DNA of 64,000 nucleotides from Biostraticola tofi (GCF_004343195.1 NZ_SMCR01000001.1:310001-374000), one strand, 5' to 3'; counted from the first letter of the stretch, positions 50,339 through 59,012 are shown. Made by a program: numbers and translations. Notes: generated from the letters alone by a model not told the origin.

Positions 50339-51139
50339 ATGGAGATTACAACGCTTCAGATTGTACTGATATTTATAGTGGCCTGCATCGCAGGTATGGG
50401 TTCTATTCTGGATGAGTTTCAATTCCATCGTCCCCTGGTCGCTTGTACCTTGATAGGTATCGTATTGGGCGACATGAAAACCGGCATCATCATCGGCGGT
50501 ACGCTGGAAATGATTGCCCTGGGCTGGATGAATATTGGTGCCGCGGTTGCGCCGGATGCCGCGTTGGCATCAATAATTTCGACCATTCTGGTTATCGCCG
50601 GTAATCAGAGCGTCGGGGCGGGTATTGCGCTGGCCATTCCGCTGGCCGCTGCCGGCCAGGTACTGACCATCATTGTCCGTACCATCACCGTCGCCTTCCA
50701 GCATGCCGCTGACAGTGCCGCGGAACGCGGCAATCTCAGCGCCATAAGCTGGATACACGTATCGGCCCTGATACTGCAGGCCATGCGTATTGCCATCCCG
50801 GCGGTTATTGTCGGCATTTCGGTAGGCACCGATGCGGTTCATAACATGCTGGCTTCCATACCGGAAGTAGTCACCAATGGTCTTAATATCGCCGGCGGCA
50901 TGATTGTCGTTGTCGGTTATGCCATGGTTATCAATATGATGCGTGCCGGCTATCTGATGCCTTTCTTTTATCTGGGCTTTGTTACTGCTGCTTTTACCAA
51001 TTTCAACCTGGTTGCGCTCGGCGTCATCGGCGTGGTCATGGCCATCCTTTACATCCAGCTGAGCCCGAAATACAACCGGAGCCAGGGTGGGCAGGCGTCT
51101 GCCCCGGGTGCAAATGATCTTGATAACGAACTGGATTAA
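50339..51139 (+). CDS. manY: Mannose PTS membrane component IIC
   Basis: Membrane channel subunit of the mannose permease, 266 residues, several hydrophobic helices. Starts MEITTLQIVLIFIVACIAG; GWMNIGAAVAPDAALASIIS and NGLNIAGGMIVVVGYAMVIN are family signatures; ends DLDNELD like E. coli ManY. The ATG at 50339 has AGAGGAGAA upstream. The 95-base gap after manX is usual for this operon. Confidence 0.97.
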   Translation: MEITTLQIVLIFIVACIAGMGSILDEFQFHRPLVACTLIGIVLGDMKTGIIIGGTLEMIALGWMNIGAAVAPDAALASIISTILVIAGNQSVGAGIALAIPLAAAGQVLTIIVRTITVAFQHAADSAAERGNLSAISWIHVSALILQAMRIAIPAVIVGISVGTDAVHNMLASIPEVVTNGLNIAGGMIVVVGYAMVINMMRAGYLMPFFYLGFVTAAFTNFNLVALGVIGVVMAILYIQLSPKYNRSQGGQASAPGANDLDNELD

Positions 51140-51150
51140 AGGTGAAAGAA

Positions 51151-51996
51151 ATGGTCGATATTACCAAAATTGAAAAAAAACTGACCCCGGGTGATGTGCG
51201 TGCAGTGTTCCTTCGCTCAAACCTTTTCCAGGGCTCGTGGAACTTCGAACGTATGCAGGCGCTGGGATTCTGTTACTCCATGGTGCCCGTTATTCGCCGT
51301 CTTTATCCGGAAAATAACGACGATCGCAAGCAGGCGATCAAACGCCATCTCGAGTTTTTCAATACCCATCCGTACGTTGCAGCTCCGGTACTGGGCGTCA
51401 CCATGGCGATGGAAGAACAGCGTGCCAATGGAGCGCCGATTGACGATGCGGCGATAAACGGCCTCAAAGTGGGTCTGATGGGACCGTTGGCTGGCGTCGG
51501 TGACCCGATCTTCTGGGGTACCGTGCGTCCGGTATTTGCCGCCTTAGGGGCCGGCATCGCCATGAGCGGCAGCCTACTGGGTCCGCTGCTGTTTTTTATC
51601 CTGTTTAACCTGGTCCGTTTGGTCACGCGCTACTACGGCGTGGCTTACGGTTACCGCAAAGGGGTCGATATCGTCAGTGATATGGGTGGCGGCTTCTTGC
51701 AAAAACTGACCGAAGGGGCATCGATATTGGGCCTGTTCGTGATGGGGGCGCTGGTCAATAAGTGGACCCATGTCAATATTCCGTTCGTGGTATCCCGCAT
51801 CACTAACCAGGAAGGCCAGACTACCGTCACCACCGTGCAAACCATACTGGATCAGTTAATGCCAGGCCTGGTTCCGCTGCTGCTGACGTTTGGCTGTATG
51901 TGGCTGCTACGACGCAAAGTCAATGCTCTATGGATCATCATGGGCTTCTTCGTGATTGGTATTTTTGGCTACTGGATAGGTGCTCTGGGTCTCTGA
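51151..51996 (+). CDS. manZ: Mannose PTS membrane component IID
   Basis: Second membrane subunit of the mannose permease, also the route for some phage DNA and bacteriocins in relatives. 281 residues with SNLFQGSWNFERMQALGF, VGLMGPLAGVGDPIFWGTV, MSGSLLGPLLFFILFNLVR and MGGGFLQKLTEGASILGLF. The ATG at 51151 sits behind AAAGGTG; a GTG three codons earlier is less likely. A terminator follows within 50 bases. Confidence 0.96.
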   Translation: MVDITKIEKKLTPGDVRAVFLRSNLFQGSWNFERMQALGFCYSMVPVIRRLYPENNDDRKQAIKRHLEFFNTHPYVAAPVLGVTMAMEEQRANGAPIDDAAINGLKVGLMGPLAGVGDPIFWGTVRPVFAALGAGIAMSGSLLGPLLFFILFNLVRLVTRYYGVAYGYRKGVDIVSDMGGGFLQKLTEGASILGLFVMGALVNKWTHVNIPFVVSRITNQEGQTTVTTVQTILDQLMPGLVPLLLTFGCMWLLRRKVNALWIIMGFFVIGIFGYWIGALGL

Positions 51997-52041
51997 CCCG
52001 GCTGAATGCCCGATGTCAGCCATGACTGACCATGTCATTAC

Positions 52042-52067
52042 CCGGGGGAACACCCCCGGTTTTTTTA
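52042..52067 (+). terminator. manXYZ intrinsic terminator
   Basis: CCGGGGG / CCCCCGG stem with AACA loop, followed by seven T residues, about 45 bases after the manZ stop. Confidence 0.92.
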
Positions 52068-52089
52068 TGCTTTTTATCAGGTGGGAATA

Positions 52090-52551
52090 ATGACCATTAC
52101 CGATATCGGCGTAGTGATATGCATTGCCGCAGGGCTGTTGTTCGCCGTGTATGACGTGTTTATCGTTGATCATTTTCGCCAAGGAGAGACCCGACTGAAG
52201 GTGGAACTGAAACGTCAAAGCCGCCTGGATGGGCTGATTTTTATTGGCCTAATATTCATTCTTATTTACCAGAATATCAGCAGCAAGGGCACGGTCATGA
52301 CAACCACTTTGCTAATGATCCTGGCGTTCGTGGCGTATTATTTATCCTATATCAGAAGACCAAAATTAGTGTTCAAACCCCAGGGATTCTTTTTTGGCAA
52401 TATCTTTATCCGCTATGAGCGCATCCAAAACATGAATCTGTCTGAGGACGGCGCCTTGGTCATCGATTTGGAGAAGCGGCGGTTACTGATTCAGGTCATA
52501 GAGATGGATGATCTGGACAAGATTTACCATTTTATGATTGAAAATCAATAA
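52090..52551 (+). CDS. yobD: YobD family membrane protein (UPF0266/DUF986)
   Basis: A 153-residue inner-membrane protein of unknown function with three hydrophobic segments (about 5-25, 45-65, 70-90) and a cytoplasmic C-terminal domain ([39 protein letters not shown]). The ATG at 52090 follows AGGTGGGA. It lies between manZ and rlmA as in E. coli, but mntP, which should come next, is missing. Confidence 0.92.
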   Translation: MTITDIGVVICIAAGLLFAVYDVFIVDHFRQGETRLKVELKRQSRLDGLIFIGLIFILIYQNISSKGTVMTTTLLMILAFVAYYLSYIRRPKLVFKPQGFFFGNIFIRYERIQNMNLSEDGALVIDLEKRRLLIQVIEMDDLDKIYHFMIENQ

Positions 52552-52646
52552 GATAAATACAATACATCGAGCTATGCATTAAACGATTGTCTATATTTAA
52601 AAAATTAGAGAGGGAAAAGGCTTATTTTAAATCAAGCACTGCTTGA

Positions 52647-52652
52647 TATAAT
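52647..52652 (+). promoter_or_regulatory. Candidate -10 box of the lost mntP transcription unit
   Basis: A TATAAT box directly overlaps the end of a perfect 17-base palindrome (ATCAAGCA-C-TGCTTGAT, 52631-52647) and lies about 60 bases upstream of the riboswitch-like GGGGAGTAGC. No good -35 is seen. It would drive the orphan leader toward the rlmA 3' end. Confidence 0.4.
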
Positions 52653-52699
52653 TTGTATATTAGCGCTGTTGTTACCGCTATTAATTATGTGTTAAGGAT

Positions 52700-52784
52700 G
52701 CCCGGTCGTTGGGGAGTAGCCGACCCGCTTAGATAATCAAACGTGGTGCGCGCCACCCGCAGGCCCTGATAGCCGGTTAACGAA
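52700..52784 (+). ncRNA. Orphan yybP-ykoY (Mn2+) riboswitch-like leader, probably truncated
   Basis: The hallmark TTGGGGAGTAGCCGA occurs at about 52709-52723, followed by ACGTGGTGCGCGCCACCC and other segments reminiscent of the enterobacterial mntP leader. In E. coli the manganese exporter gene mntP, with this riboswitch in its 5' UTR, lies exactly between yobD and rlmA. Here no mntP frame follows; the rlmA stop comes at 52785. I read this as the leader left behind after mntP was deleted. Only the core motif was recognised; the whole fold was not computed. Confidence 0.55.
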
Positions 52785-53612
52785 TTACTGCGCCGACGGC
52801 GCTATGCGCTGCCAGGCGCGGATAATGAAATCAGTTTCGCACGCGAAATGGGCCAGTTGACCAAGCGATGCCAACTGACTTTCATTGGCGCGCCAGGCAA
52901 ACGGCGTCATCTGCAGTAAATGCTTGGCCATGTCGCCGGTAAGCGTCATCGTATAAGCCAGGCTTTCCTCCAAGACTGGCTCAAAACCCTCGAACTGATC
53001 TTCCCTGAGCGGATGCAGCATAACGTCCTCATACATCATTGCTTTAAGCTGGTACAGGTGGCGTGGCCCAGGCGTGACGGTAATGACCAGCCCCTGAGGC
53101 TGGACAGTCCTGAGCATTTCGCTGACGCGACAGGGAGCATAAATACGCAGGATACCGGCCAATGATTGGTCTTGAAACGGCAGTCTCTGGCTGGAAGCCA
53201 CGCTGAACTGCACTTGCGGATAGCGTTTTGCCCCCTGCAGAACGGCGTTCTTGGATATGTCCAGGCCATATACCTGACCCTTGTCGCCCAGCGCTTGTGC
53301 CAGCGATGCGGTGTAGTACCCCTCGCCGCAGCCAATATCCAGCCAGTTACCCATTATCCCGGCGCCCTGGCCGGCAATGACCGCCAGAACCCGATCGCGC
53401 AGCGGCTGGTAATAACCGGCATCCAGAAACAACCGCCGCGAATGCATCATTTCCTGGTTATCGCCAGGTTCCTTACTGCGCTTAAACTGCACCGGCAGCA
53501 AATTGACATATCCTTCCCTGGCGCAGTCAAAGCGATGCCGGCCTTCACACTCCCACCCCTGATGAGAAAAAGCGAGCGGTAGCTGGCACAGCGGACACTG
53601 GTAACAGGACAT
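52785..53612 (-). CDS. rlmA: 23S rRNA (guanine-745-N1)-methyltransferase
   Basis: SAM-dependent methylase of G745 in 23S rRNA. 275 residues: an N-terminal zinc finger (YQCPLCQLPL and CEGRHRFDCAREGYVNLLP) and a Rossmann methylase domain with WLDIGCGEGYYTASLAQAL (motif I) and LRIYAPCRVSEMLR, VTPGPRHLYQLK. The start at 53612 (MSCYQCPLC) fits the family; about 25 upstream in-frame codons lack homology. Confidence 0.95.
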   Translation of the reverse strand: MSCYQCPLCQLPLAFSHQGWECEGRHRFDCAREGYVNLLPVQFKRSKEPGDNQEMMHSRRLFLDAGYYQPLRDRVLAVIAGQGAGIMGNWLDIGCGEGYYTASLAQALGDKGQVYGLDISKNAVLQGAKRYPQVQFSVASSQRLPFQDQSLAGILRIYAPCRVSEMLRTVQPQGLVITVTPGPRHLYQLKAMMYEDVMLHPLREDQFEGFEPVLEESLAYTMTLTGDMAKHLLQMTPFAWRANESQLASLGQLAHFACETDFIIRAWQRIAPSAQ

Positions 53613-53690
53613 AACGGTTCCCGGACAATTGAAATGACTGGTGCGCATAGTATGCGATTCCCCGCTCAAAATCATCGTTACCGGCAAAAT

Positions 53691-55421
53691 TCAACCATGA
53701 GCGTGCGCTGTAGACAATGCAGTGCCGGCCTGACGCGTATCCGAGGTCAGCGCATCGGGCGCCACATTCATGATACGTAGCACTTCAGCCATAATGGTAC
53801 TGAACACCGGCGCGGATACTGCGCCGCCGTAGTATTGCCCCGCCTGGGGATTATCTATCACCACCACCAGGGCAAATCGAGGACGGCTGGCCGGGGCGAT
53901 TCCGGCGGTATAGGCCACGTATTTATCCACATAGCGCCCATCCGGGCCAATTTTTTTGGCGGTGCCGGTCTTCACCGCCACCCGGTAATCCCTGACCGCC
54001 GCTTTGATACCGCCACCGCCCGGCAAGGCGACACTTTCCATCATGTGTTTGACTTCATGGACTATCCGCCCGTTCATGATTTGCTGCCCAATGACCGGCG
54101 GATCCACCCGGACAATCGACAACGGCCGATAAAGTCCATCATTGGCGATAGCGGCATAGACCCGGGCAAGCTGCACGGGTGTCACCATCAGGCCATAGCC
54201 GAAGGAAAACGTCGCCCGATCCAGCGCGCCCCAGCGCTGCCGGTCTGGCATCAGCCCGCTGCTTTCTCCGGTCAGGCCCAGTTCAGTCGGTTTACCCAGG
54301 CCAAAACGCTGATAGGTTTGCTGCAAAGCCGATATCGGCATGGCCAGCGACAGTCTTGAGACGCCGACATCACTGGATTTTTGCAAAATCCCGGCCATGG
54401 ACAGCCGCGGATAGAACGCTACATCGCGTATTTGATGTCCATTCAGCACATAGGGACGCGTGTCCAGCACGCTGTCCGGGCGGACGATTCCCTGCGCCAA
54501 AGCGGTCATAACCACCATCGGCTTGACCGTCGAACCCGGCTCAAAAATATCGCTAATGGCGTGATTGCGGAAATCCGCTTCCCCGGCGCCGCTGCGGTTA
54601 TTGGGATTGAACGTTGGATAGTTGGCCATCGCCAGTAATTCGCCGGTGGCCGTATCGACCAACACCGCCGCTCCCGAATCCGCTTTATTGAAGGCGACCG
54701 CATTGCCCAGGGCAGCCTCAGTCTGACGCTGCAAGCGCAGATCGATACTCAAGGCCAGGTCATGGGCCGGACGACTGTCAGTGGCGCGCAGCGTTTCTAT
54801 AACTCGGCCAAAGCGGTCTTTTCTTACCACGCGTTGTCCCGATGTGCCGTTTAACAAGGAATTGAAACTTTTCTCTACACCTTCTATTCCCTGATCATCG
54901 ATATTGGTGAACCCCAGTAGATTAGCTGCCGCCTCACCGGCAGGATAAAAGCGCCTGGACTCCTGTTTCAGGTAAATGCCGTGAAGTTTTAGCTGTTTGA
55001 CGTATTGCGCTGCATCCGGTTCAACCTGCCGGGCCAGGTAAAGGAAGCGCAGGTGCGGGTGTTGCGCCATCCTGCCGGTCAACTCGGTAAACGGTATATT
55101 CAAAACCTGCGCCAGCGCCTGCCAGCCGTCGCTGGCGCTCACGCCGCCGCTCTGGGCCACTTCCTGGGGATCGGCCCAGATGGCGTCTACCGGCACGCTT
55201 ACCGCCAGCGGCAGTCCCTGTCGATCGGTTATCATGCCGCGGGCTATCGGCGTTTGCTCAACCCGCAGCGAGCGCTTATCTTCCTGGGCAACCAGCTTAT
55301 CAGGCGCAATGACCTGCAGCCAGGCGATACGGACCAGCAGCACTGCCAATATCAGAAAGATGCCCAGACACAAGCTGCCAAAACGCCATTGAATAAATCC
55401 TTTCTCGTTATGCGTACTCAT
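53691..55421 (-). CDS. FtsI-like class B penicillin-binding protein (second PBP3, PBP3SAL type)
   Basis: Septal peptidoglycan transpeptidase paralogue anchored by one N-terminal helix (about 15-37). 576 residues with a pedestal domain (RGMITDRQGLPLAVSVPVDAIW) and a transpeptidase domain showing Ser297-TVK, a second motif SSD at 349-351 where FtsI has SSN, and KTGT at 484-487. It is not in the dcw cluster but next to rlmA, the place where Salmonella carries PBP3SAL, an acid-pH division enzyme absent from E. coli. ATG 55421 used; a GTG two codons upstream is possible. Whether it is a working alternative PBP3 is inference. Confidence 0.87.
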   Translation of the reverse strand: MSTHNEKGFIQWRFGSLCLGIFLILAVLLVRIAWLQVIAPDKLVAQEDKRSLRVEQTPIARGMITDRQGLPLAVSVPVDAIWADPQEVAQSGGVSASDGWQALAQVLNIPFTELTGRMAQHPHLRFLYLARQVEPDAAQYVKQLKLHGIYLKQESRRFYPAGEAAANLLGFTNIDDQGIEGVEKSFNSLLNGTSGQRVVRKDRFGRVIETLRATDSRPAHDLALSIDLRLQRQTEAALGNAVAFNKADSGAAVLVDTATGELLAMANYPTFNPNNRSGAGEADFRNHAISDIFEPGSTVKPMVVMTALAQGIVRPDSVLDTRPYVLNGHQIRDVAFYPRLSMAGILQKSSDVGVSRLSLAMPISALQQTYQRFGLGKPTELGLTGESSGLMPDRQRWGALDRATFSFGYGLMVTPVQLARVYAAIANDGLYRPLSIVRVDPPVIGQQIMNGRIVHEVKHMMESVALPGGGGIKAAVRDYRVAVKTGTAKKIGPDGRYVDKYVAYTAGIAPASRPRFALVVVIDNPQAGQYYGGAVSAPVFSTIMAEVLRIMNVAPDALTSDTRQAGTALSTAHAHG

Positions 55422-55633
55422 TTTCACGGCGATTCACGTCTTCATGGCTAACAGATTGAATCGATTAAACCTGATAACCGAGACTCTTGGTGTCAAAACT
55501 GTGCTACAAGGGTTAGTCATTTGCAACAAGGCGCGAGTAATGGTGATTTTTATCCTTTATCCGACCGGCACGCTTTCGTCATGTCAGATAATACGGATAC
55601 ACTGTTTTTATTTGATTGACAGGCGACGTAAAA

Positions 55634-56374
55634 ATGACCGTTTATTCTTCTTTATTGCAATCCCTCCCCGGCATCGCCCATGGATTTGGTGATAAATCCG
55701 CACTGATGCCTGACAATCTTGCCGCCTGGCAAAGCACGCTGCCGCAAAAAAAACAGGTCCATGGTAGCGAAATTGGTTTGGTCAGCCATGCCGGGCAAGC
55801 CTGCGGGGAAGTGGACGGGCTGATAACCTTTACACCGGGCGTACTGCTCACGGTGCTGACGGCCGATTGCCTGCCGCTGCTATTCTGCCGGCGCGATGGC
55901 CAGGCCATCGGTGTGGTACATGCGGGCTGGCGGGGTTTGCTGGCCGGGATTATCGAGCAATTCGCCAGGCTGATAGCCGCCCAGGGAAACCATCCCGCCG
56001 ATTGGCTGGCGGTAGTTGGACCCGCCGCGGGCCCCTGCTGCTACGAAGTTGGCCACCCCCTGGTGGCGGACTTTTGCCGGCAGTTGACTGTACCGACCAA
56101 CATCATCACCCCCGGCAATGGCTATCTGGATCTGCCCGCTATCGCGGCCTATAAATTACAGCAAGCCGGCTTCGGTCAGAGTGAACGGTTAAATGAATGT
56201 ACTATCTGCAGCCAGCCATCGACCGCTTCAGCCAGCCAGGCCGGCCCGGCCTGCTTCAGCTACACCAGTTTCCGTCGCAACAGCAAAAAACGGGCTACAG
56301 ACCGGTCATATCCGTCGATTAAAGGCCGCAACCAGCATTCTGGTCTGATTATGTTGCCTAAAACGTCAGATTGA
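55634..56374 (+). CDS. Laccase-domain (YfiH/PgeF-like) protein, C-terminus possibly frameshifted
   Basis: Member of the multi-copper/purine phosphorylase-like YfiH family, 246 residues as read. Metal/active-site elements are LTADCLPLLFCRRDG, GVVHAGWRGLLAG and GPCCYEVG. The family usually ends within about ten residues of FSYRRD..TGR; here the frame runs on after FSYTSFRRNSKK into an unrelated tail. One extra A in the six-A run at 56285-56290 would give TGYRPVISVD and a stop at 56320-56322, so a one-base loss at the very end is likely. The catalytic core is intact. It is divergent from the PBP gene. Confidence 0.82.
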   Translation: MTVYSSLLQSLPGIAHGFGDKSALMPDNLAAWQSTLPQKKQVHGSEIGLVSHAGQACGEVDGLITFTPGVLLTVLTADCLPLLFCRRDGQAIGVVHAGWRGLLAGIIEQFARLIAAQGNHPADWLAVVGPAAGPCCYEVGHPLVADFCRQLTVPTNIITPGNGYLDLPAIAAYKLQQAGFGQSERLNECTICSQPSTASASQAGPACFSYTSFRRNSKKRATDRSYPSIKGRNQHSGLIMLPKTSD

Positions 56375-56487
56375 CCGATCCCGGTTGGGTCGACAGTGAT
56401 GAGGTGTAGCGTCAGTTGGGATTGCTGATATGACGTTAAATAAGATAAATGCGGGTATTATCTGGGGAAGTGTCTATGAGGTGAACA

Positions 56488-56512
56488 CCCTGCCGGCACG
56501 TAACCGGCAGGG
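56488..56512 (-). terminator. Hairpin between laccase-domain gene and cspC
   Basis: CCCTGCCGG / CCGGCAGGG, 7-base loop, in the convergent gap about 55 bases beyond the cspC stop. A smaller CAGCCATTTGGCTG dyad lies nearer cspC. No clean T-run. Confidence 0.45.
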
Positions 56513-56566
56513 GAAGCAACTTGTGATCCATCAGCCAAATGGCTGATTGTTGATTATCAACGTGGA

Positions 56567-56776
56567 TTACAGAGCAGTTACGTTAACTGCTGAAGGACCT
56601 TTCTGGCCATCCTGGATTTCGAATTCTACGTTCTGGCCTTCAGCCAGAGTTTTGAAGCCGTTACCCTGAATTGCGGAGAAGTGTACGAACACGTCTTTGC
56701 TGCCATCGGCCGGAGTGATGAAACCAAAACCTTTAGACTCGTTGAACCACTTCACTTGACCTTTAATCTTTGCCAT
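56567..56776 (-). CDS. cspC: Cold-shock-like protein CspC
   Basis: RNA chaperone and antiterminator that stabilises stress mRNAs such as rpoS; constitutive rather than cold-induced in E. coli. 69 residues, nearly identical to E. coli CspC, with RNP1 KGFGFITP and RNP2 [15 protein letters not shown] precedes the ATG. It lies 23 bases downstream of yobF, the known yobF-cspC operon. Confidence 0.97.
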   Translation of the reverse strand: MAKIKGQVKWFNESKGFGFITPADGSKDVFVHFSAIQGNGFKTLAEGQNVEFEIQDGQKGPSAVNVTAL

Positions 56777-56799
56777 CTTGCATATTTCCTTTGGAGTGT

Positions 56800-56934
56800 T
56801 TAAATCGCCTTGAGGCGAGACAGAGACAAACTGGAGTCGTTACTGCTTGAGGCACTAAGATAAGGATCGGCAGAGAAGCGGTATGCAACGATATCGTCTT
56901 TACGCAATACTTCTTTACTGAAAATGCCATTCAT
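56800..56934 (-). CDS. yobF: YobF (DUF2627) small protein
   Basis: A 44-residue protein found by translating the cspC leader. [16 protein letters not shown] and [15 protein letters not shown] match E. coli YobF ([27 protein letters not shown]); the tail [10 protein letters not shown] ends three residues short of it. The cysteines of E. coli YobF are replaced here by Asn and Ser. It is cotranscribed with cspC in E. coli and induced by heat shock after transcription. Confidence 0.88.
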   Translation of the reverse strand: MNGIFSKEVLRKDDIVAYRFSADPYLSASSSNDSSLSLSRLKAI

Positions 56935-57550
56935 ATACAGAACTGTACCTCGTTTTACCCAAATGCGTTATCACATACTCTGTAATCAATGGCAAGCCAT
57001 TTTTATTCAGTGTAGGAGATCTCGCACATAATCAAATCATTCTCTACATTGCTTAGGTCAGTAACATTAGGAAAGTACGTATAACCTCATCCTGCGTACT
57101 GATAGCAACATAGATTCCTGCATCAATTGATGAATACCTTATCGCAAAGATTTGCCAACGTCCAATCTATTATTCAGGAATAACTATTCATTTACTCGCG
57201 CAAGAAAACAAGAGGTTCAGCTCACAAATTTCAGCTCTGCTTATAACGTGTTTTGATAAACATCTATTAAATATGTCTGATAAAAATACCGCTTTGGTTA
57301 TTAAATCGGCATATGCGGTTGAGGCAGTTTGGCATCGGCATCCGCCACTGCGGCCGGCCGTATGCCGGTGCAGTCAGCCCTGCCCCGTCAAGAGGATGCT
57401 GCGCCAATAAGGCTCACCAATAATGTGCAAGATGGGCAGTTAGCGGCAGCATTACAGCTCTGCGAGAAAATGACAGATAAAAGATCGTCGGTTTTTAACC
57501 ATTGTGCCTATATAGATCTCATACCTCTTTACATATATATGAAAATCTTA
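56935..57550. other. Intergenic region upstream of yobF
   Basis: About 615 AT-rich bases. It must carry the yobF-cspC promoter and leader. An 83-codon plus-strand frame (57329-57580) has an unusual composition, no ribosome site and runs into the 3' end of the next gene, so I do not accept it. No other feature recognised. Confidence 0.4.
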
Positions 57551-58537
57551 CTACAGGATTATTCTTTCACCTATTTTTAGCGGGCTGAACTTATTGTTAT
57601 CAATACCCGCCTGTTGTAAAGCGCGCTTTAATTCCCTGGGCGGTTCATCGAGTGACTCATCGGCCAACTCAAATACACCCCAGTGAATCGGTATTACTCT
57701 TGGGGAACCCAGTTCAGTGAATAAGGTGACGGCGCTGGCTGGACTCATATGGCTGTCGCCCATGAACCATTCTGGTGCATAAGCGCCGATCGGCAGCGCT
57801 GCGATGTCGAAGGGACCGAGTCGCTGGCCGATTTCGGTGAGCGTAGGCGAATATCCGCTGTCACCTGAAAAATAGAATCGCCAGGCTGCAGTCTCCAGCA
57901 CCCAGCCGCACCACAGGCTCTGATTGCGATCCCATAGGCTGCGCATACTCCAATGACGGGCCGGTACAGCATGGAGCCGCATACCGGCGATCGCCAGGCT
58001 GTCCCACCAATCGCACTGCTTGATATCCCTGGCGCCCATCCGTATCAGAGAGCGAGACATCCCCAGCGGCGCTATGACCGGTACCTGGGGGAAGCGCCTG
58101 AGCAACTGTTTTAAACTGCGCTTATCGAGATGGTCGTAATGATTATGGGAATAGATAATCGCATCCAGGCTTGGCAGGCTATCCAAATTTATTGGCGAGG
58201 GGGTCTTGCGGGCCGGGCCGATAAACGATAAGGGAGAAGCGCGCTGCGCCAGCGCCGGGTCTACCAGCAAATACCGGCCTTGAGCTCTGACCAGGATACA
58301 TGCATGGCCTAGCCACCAGATGGCATCTTCGCTGCCGGCCAGATCCGCCGGTTGCCACCAGCGCTGGATAAAACGGCGGTAACCGCCTTCAGGCGGGCGA
58401 GGCAATCCTTCAGCCTTACGCTGCTTTTGCCATTGCTTGTAGGCATCGGGACGATGTGTGGTTGGTTCGGTGTTGCGAAAGCCATCCGGGGTGTGGTGGG
58501 GTTTCAGTGGGTCAAACCAGGGATTTTTTATAGCCAT
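57551..58537 (-). CDS. NAPE-PLD/RomA-like metallo-beta-lactamase-fold hydrolase
   Basis: A 328-residue zinc hydrolase of the metallo-beta-lactamase superfamily. The metal motif is SHNHYDHLDKRSL (HxHxDH), later ligands are in ARHWSMR, FYFSGDSGYSPT and IPIHWGVFEL. WWLGHACILVRAQGRYLLVDP is typical of the UlaG/NAPE-PLD subgroup. The ATG at 58537 gives MAIKNPWFDP; the frame is open upstream. No signal peptide. Substrate unknown; phosphodiester or lactone hydrolysis is suggested by the subgroup. It stands between yobF and yebO, where E. coli has no such gene. Confidence 0.85.
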   Translation of the reverse strand: MAIKNPWFDPLKPHHTPDGFRNTEPTTHRPDAYKQWQKQRKAEGLPRPPEGGYRRFIQRWWQPADLAGSEDAIWWLGHACILVRAQGRYLLVDPALAQRASPLSFIGPARKTPSPINLDSLPSLDAIIYSHNHYDHLDKRSLKQLLRRFPQVPVIAPLGMSRSLIRMGARDIKQCDWWDSLAIAGMRLHAVPARHWSMRSLWDRNQSLWCGWVLETAAWRFYFSGDSGYSPTLTEIGQRLGPFDIAALPIGAYAPEWFMGDSHMSPASAVTLFTELGSPRVIPIHWGVFELADESLDEPPRELKRALQQAGIDNNKFSPLKIGERIIL

Positions 58538-58651
58538 CGACCTAGGTAAGCTCTCAATATAATCAGCACGCGTATGGCGGGACGAAAAACAGCCTCTGTT
58601 GCGCAAAGGGGCTCAACGCCGTAAACGCTGTTTCGTCCATACCGTCCGGCC

Positions 58652-58930
58652 TCAACGCTCTGCGATGAAGTCCTTGAACATAATGGGTTCAGCACCGGCC
58701 AGCGGAACATCGAGGTCATTGACTTCCGGGGTAGCCTTGGGCTGCAGGGCCTTCAACAGCGCCGTCTGTTTTTTCTGCTGTTCAAGGAGTTCGGTCAGCA
58801 GCGCAATCTGCTGGTTAGCCCTTACGCTTGCCCGATTAAGGAAAAACCACACCCCCAGCCCGATGATGGTTACCGCCAATGAAAACGCCATAGAGGCGAT
58901 ACCCATATTATCAACACTCATTGCATTCAT
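58652..58930 (-). CDS. yebO: YebO family small membrane protein
   Basis: A 92-residue protein with one N-terminal transmembrane helix (SMAFSLAVTIIGLGVWFFLNR, in two overlapping parts at about 13-33), then a short coiled-coil-like segment (NQQIALLTELLEQQKKQTAL) and an acidic tail ending FIAER. The layout and residues match E. coli YebO. It is 82 bases downstream of mgrB on the same strand, as in E. coli. Function unknown. Confidence 0.87.
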   Translation of the reverse strand: MNAMSVDNMGIASMAFSLAVTIIGLGVWFFLNRASVRANQQIALLTELLEQQKKQTALLKALQPKATPEVNDLDVPLAGAEPIMFKDFIAER

Positions 58931-59012
58931 GTTACTGACCTTGCCACAGATAAAGATGCTGCCGTTTTCTCATCGCGTGAACCTGATAGCATCTGCAGCA
59001 TCACGTTCATCA

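Noticed and set aside
57329-57580. 83-codon plus-strand open frame upstream of the metallo-hydrolase 3' end
   Set aside because: No ribosome site, odd composition, overlap with the hydrolase end and no recognisable family.
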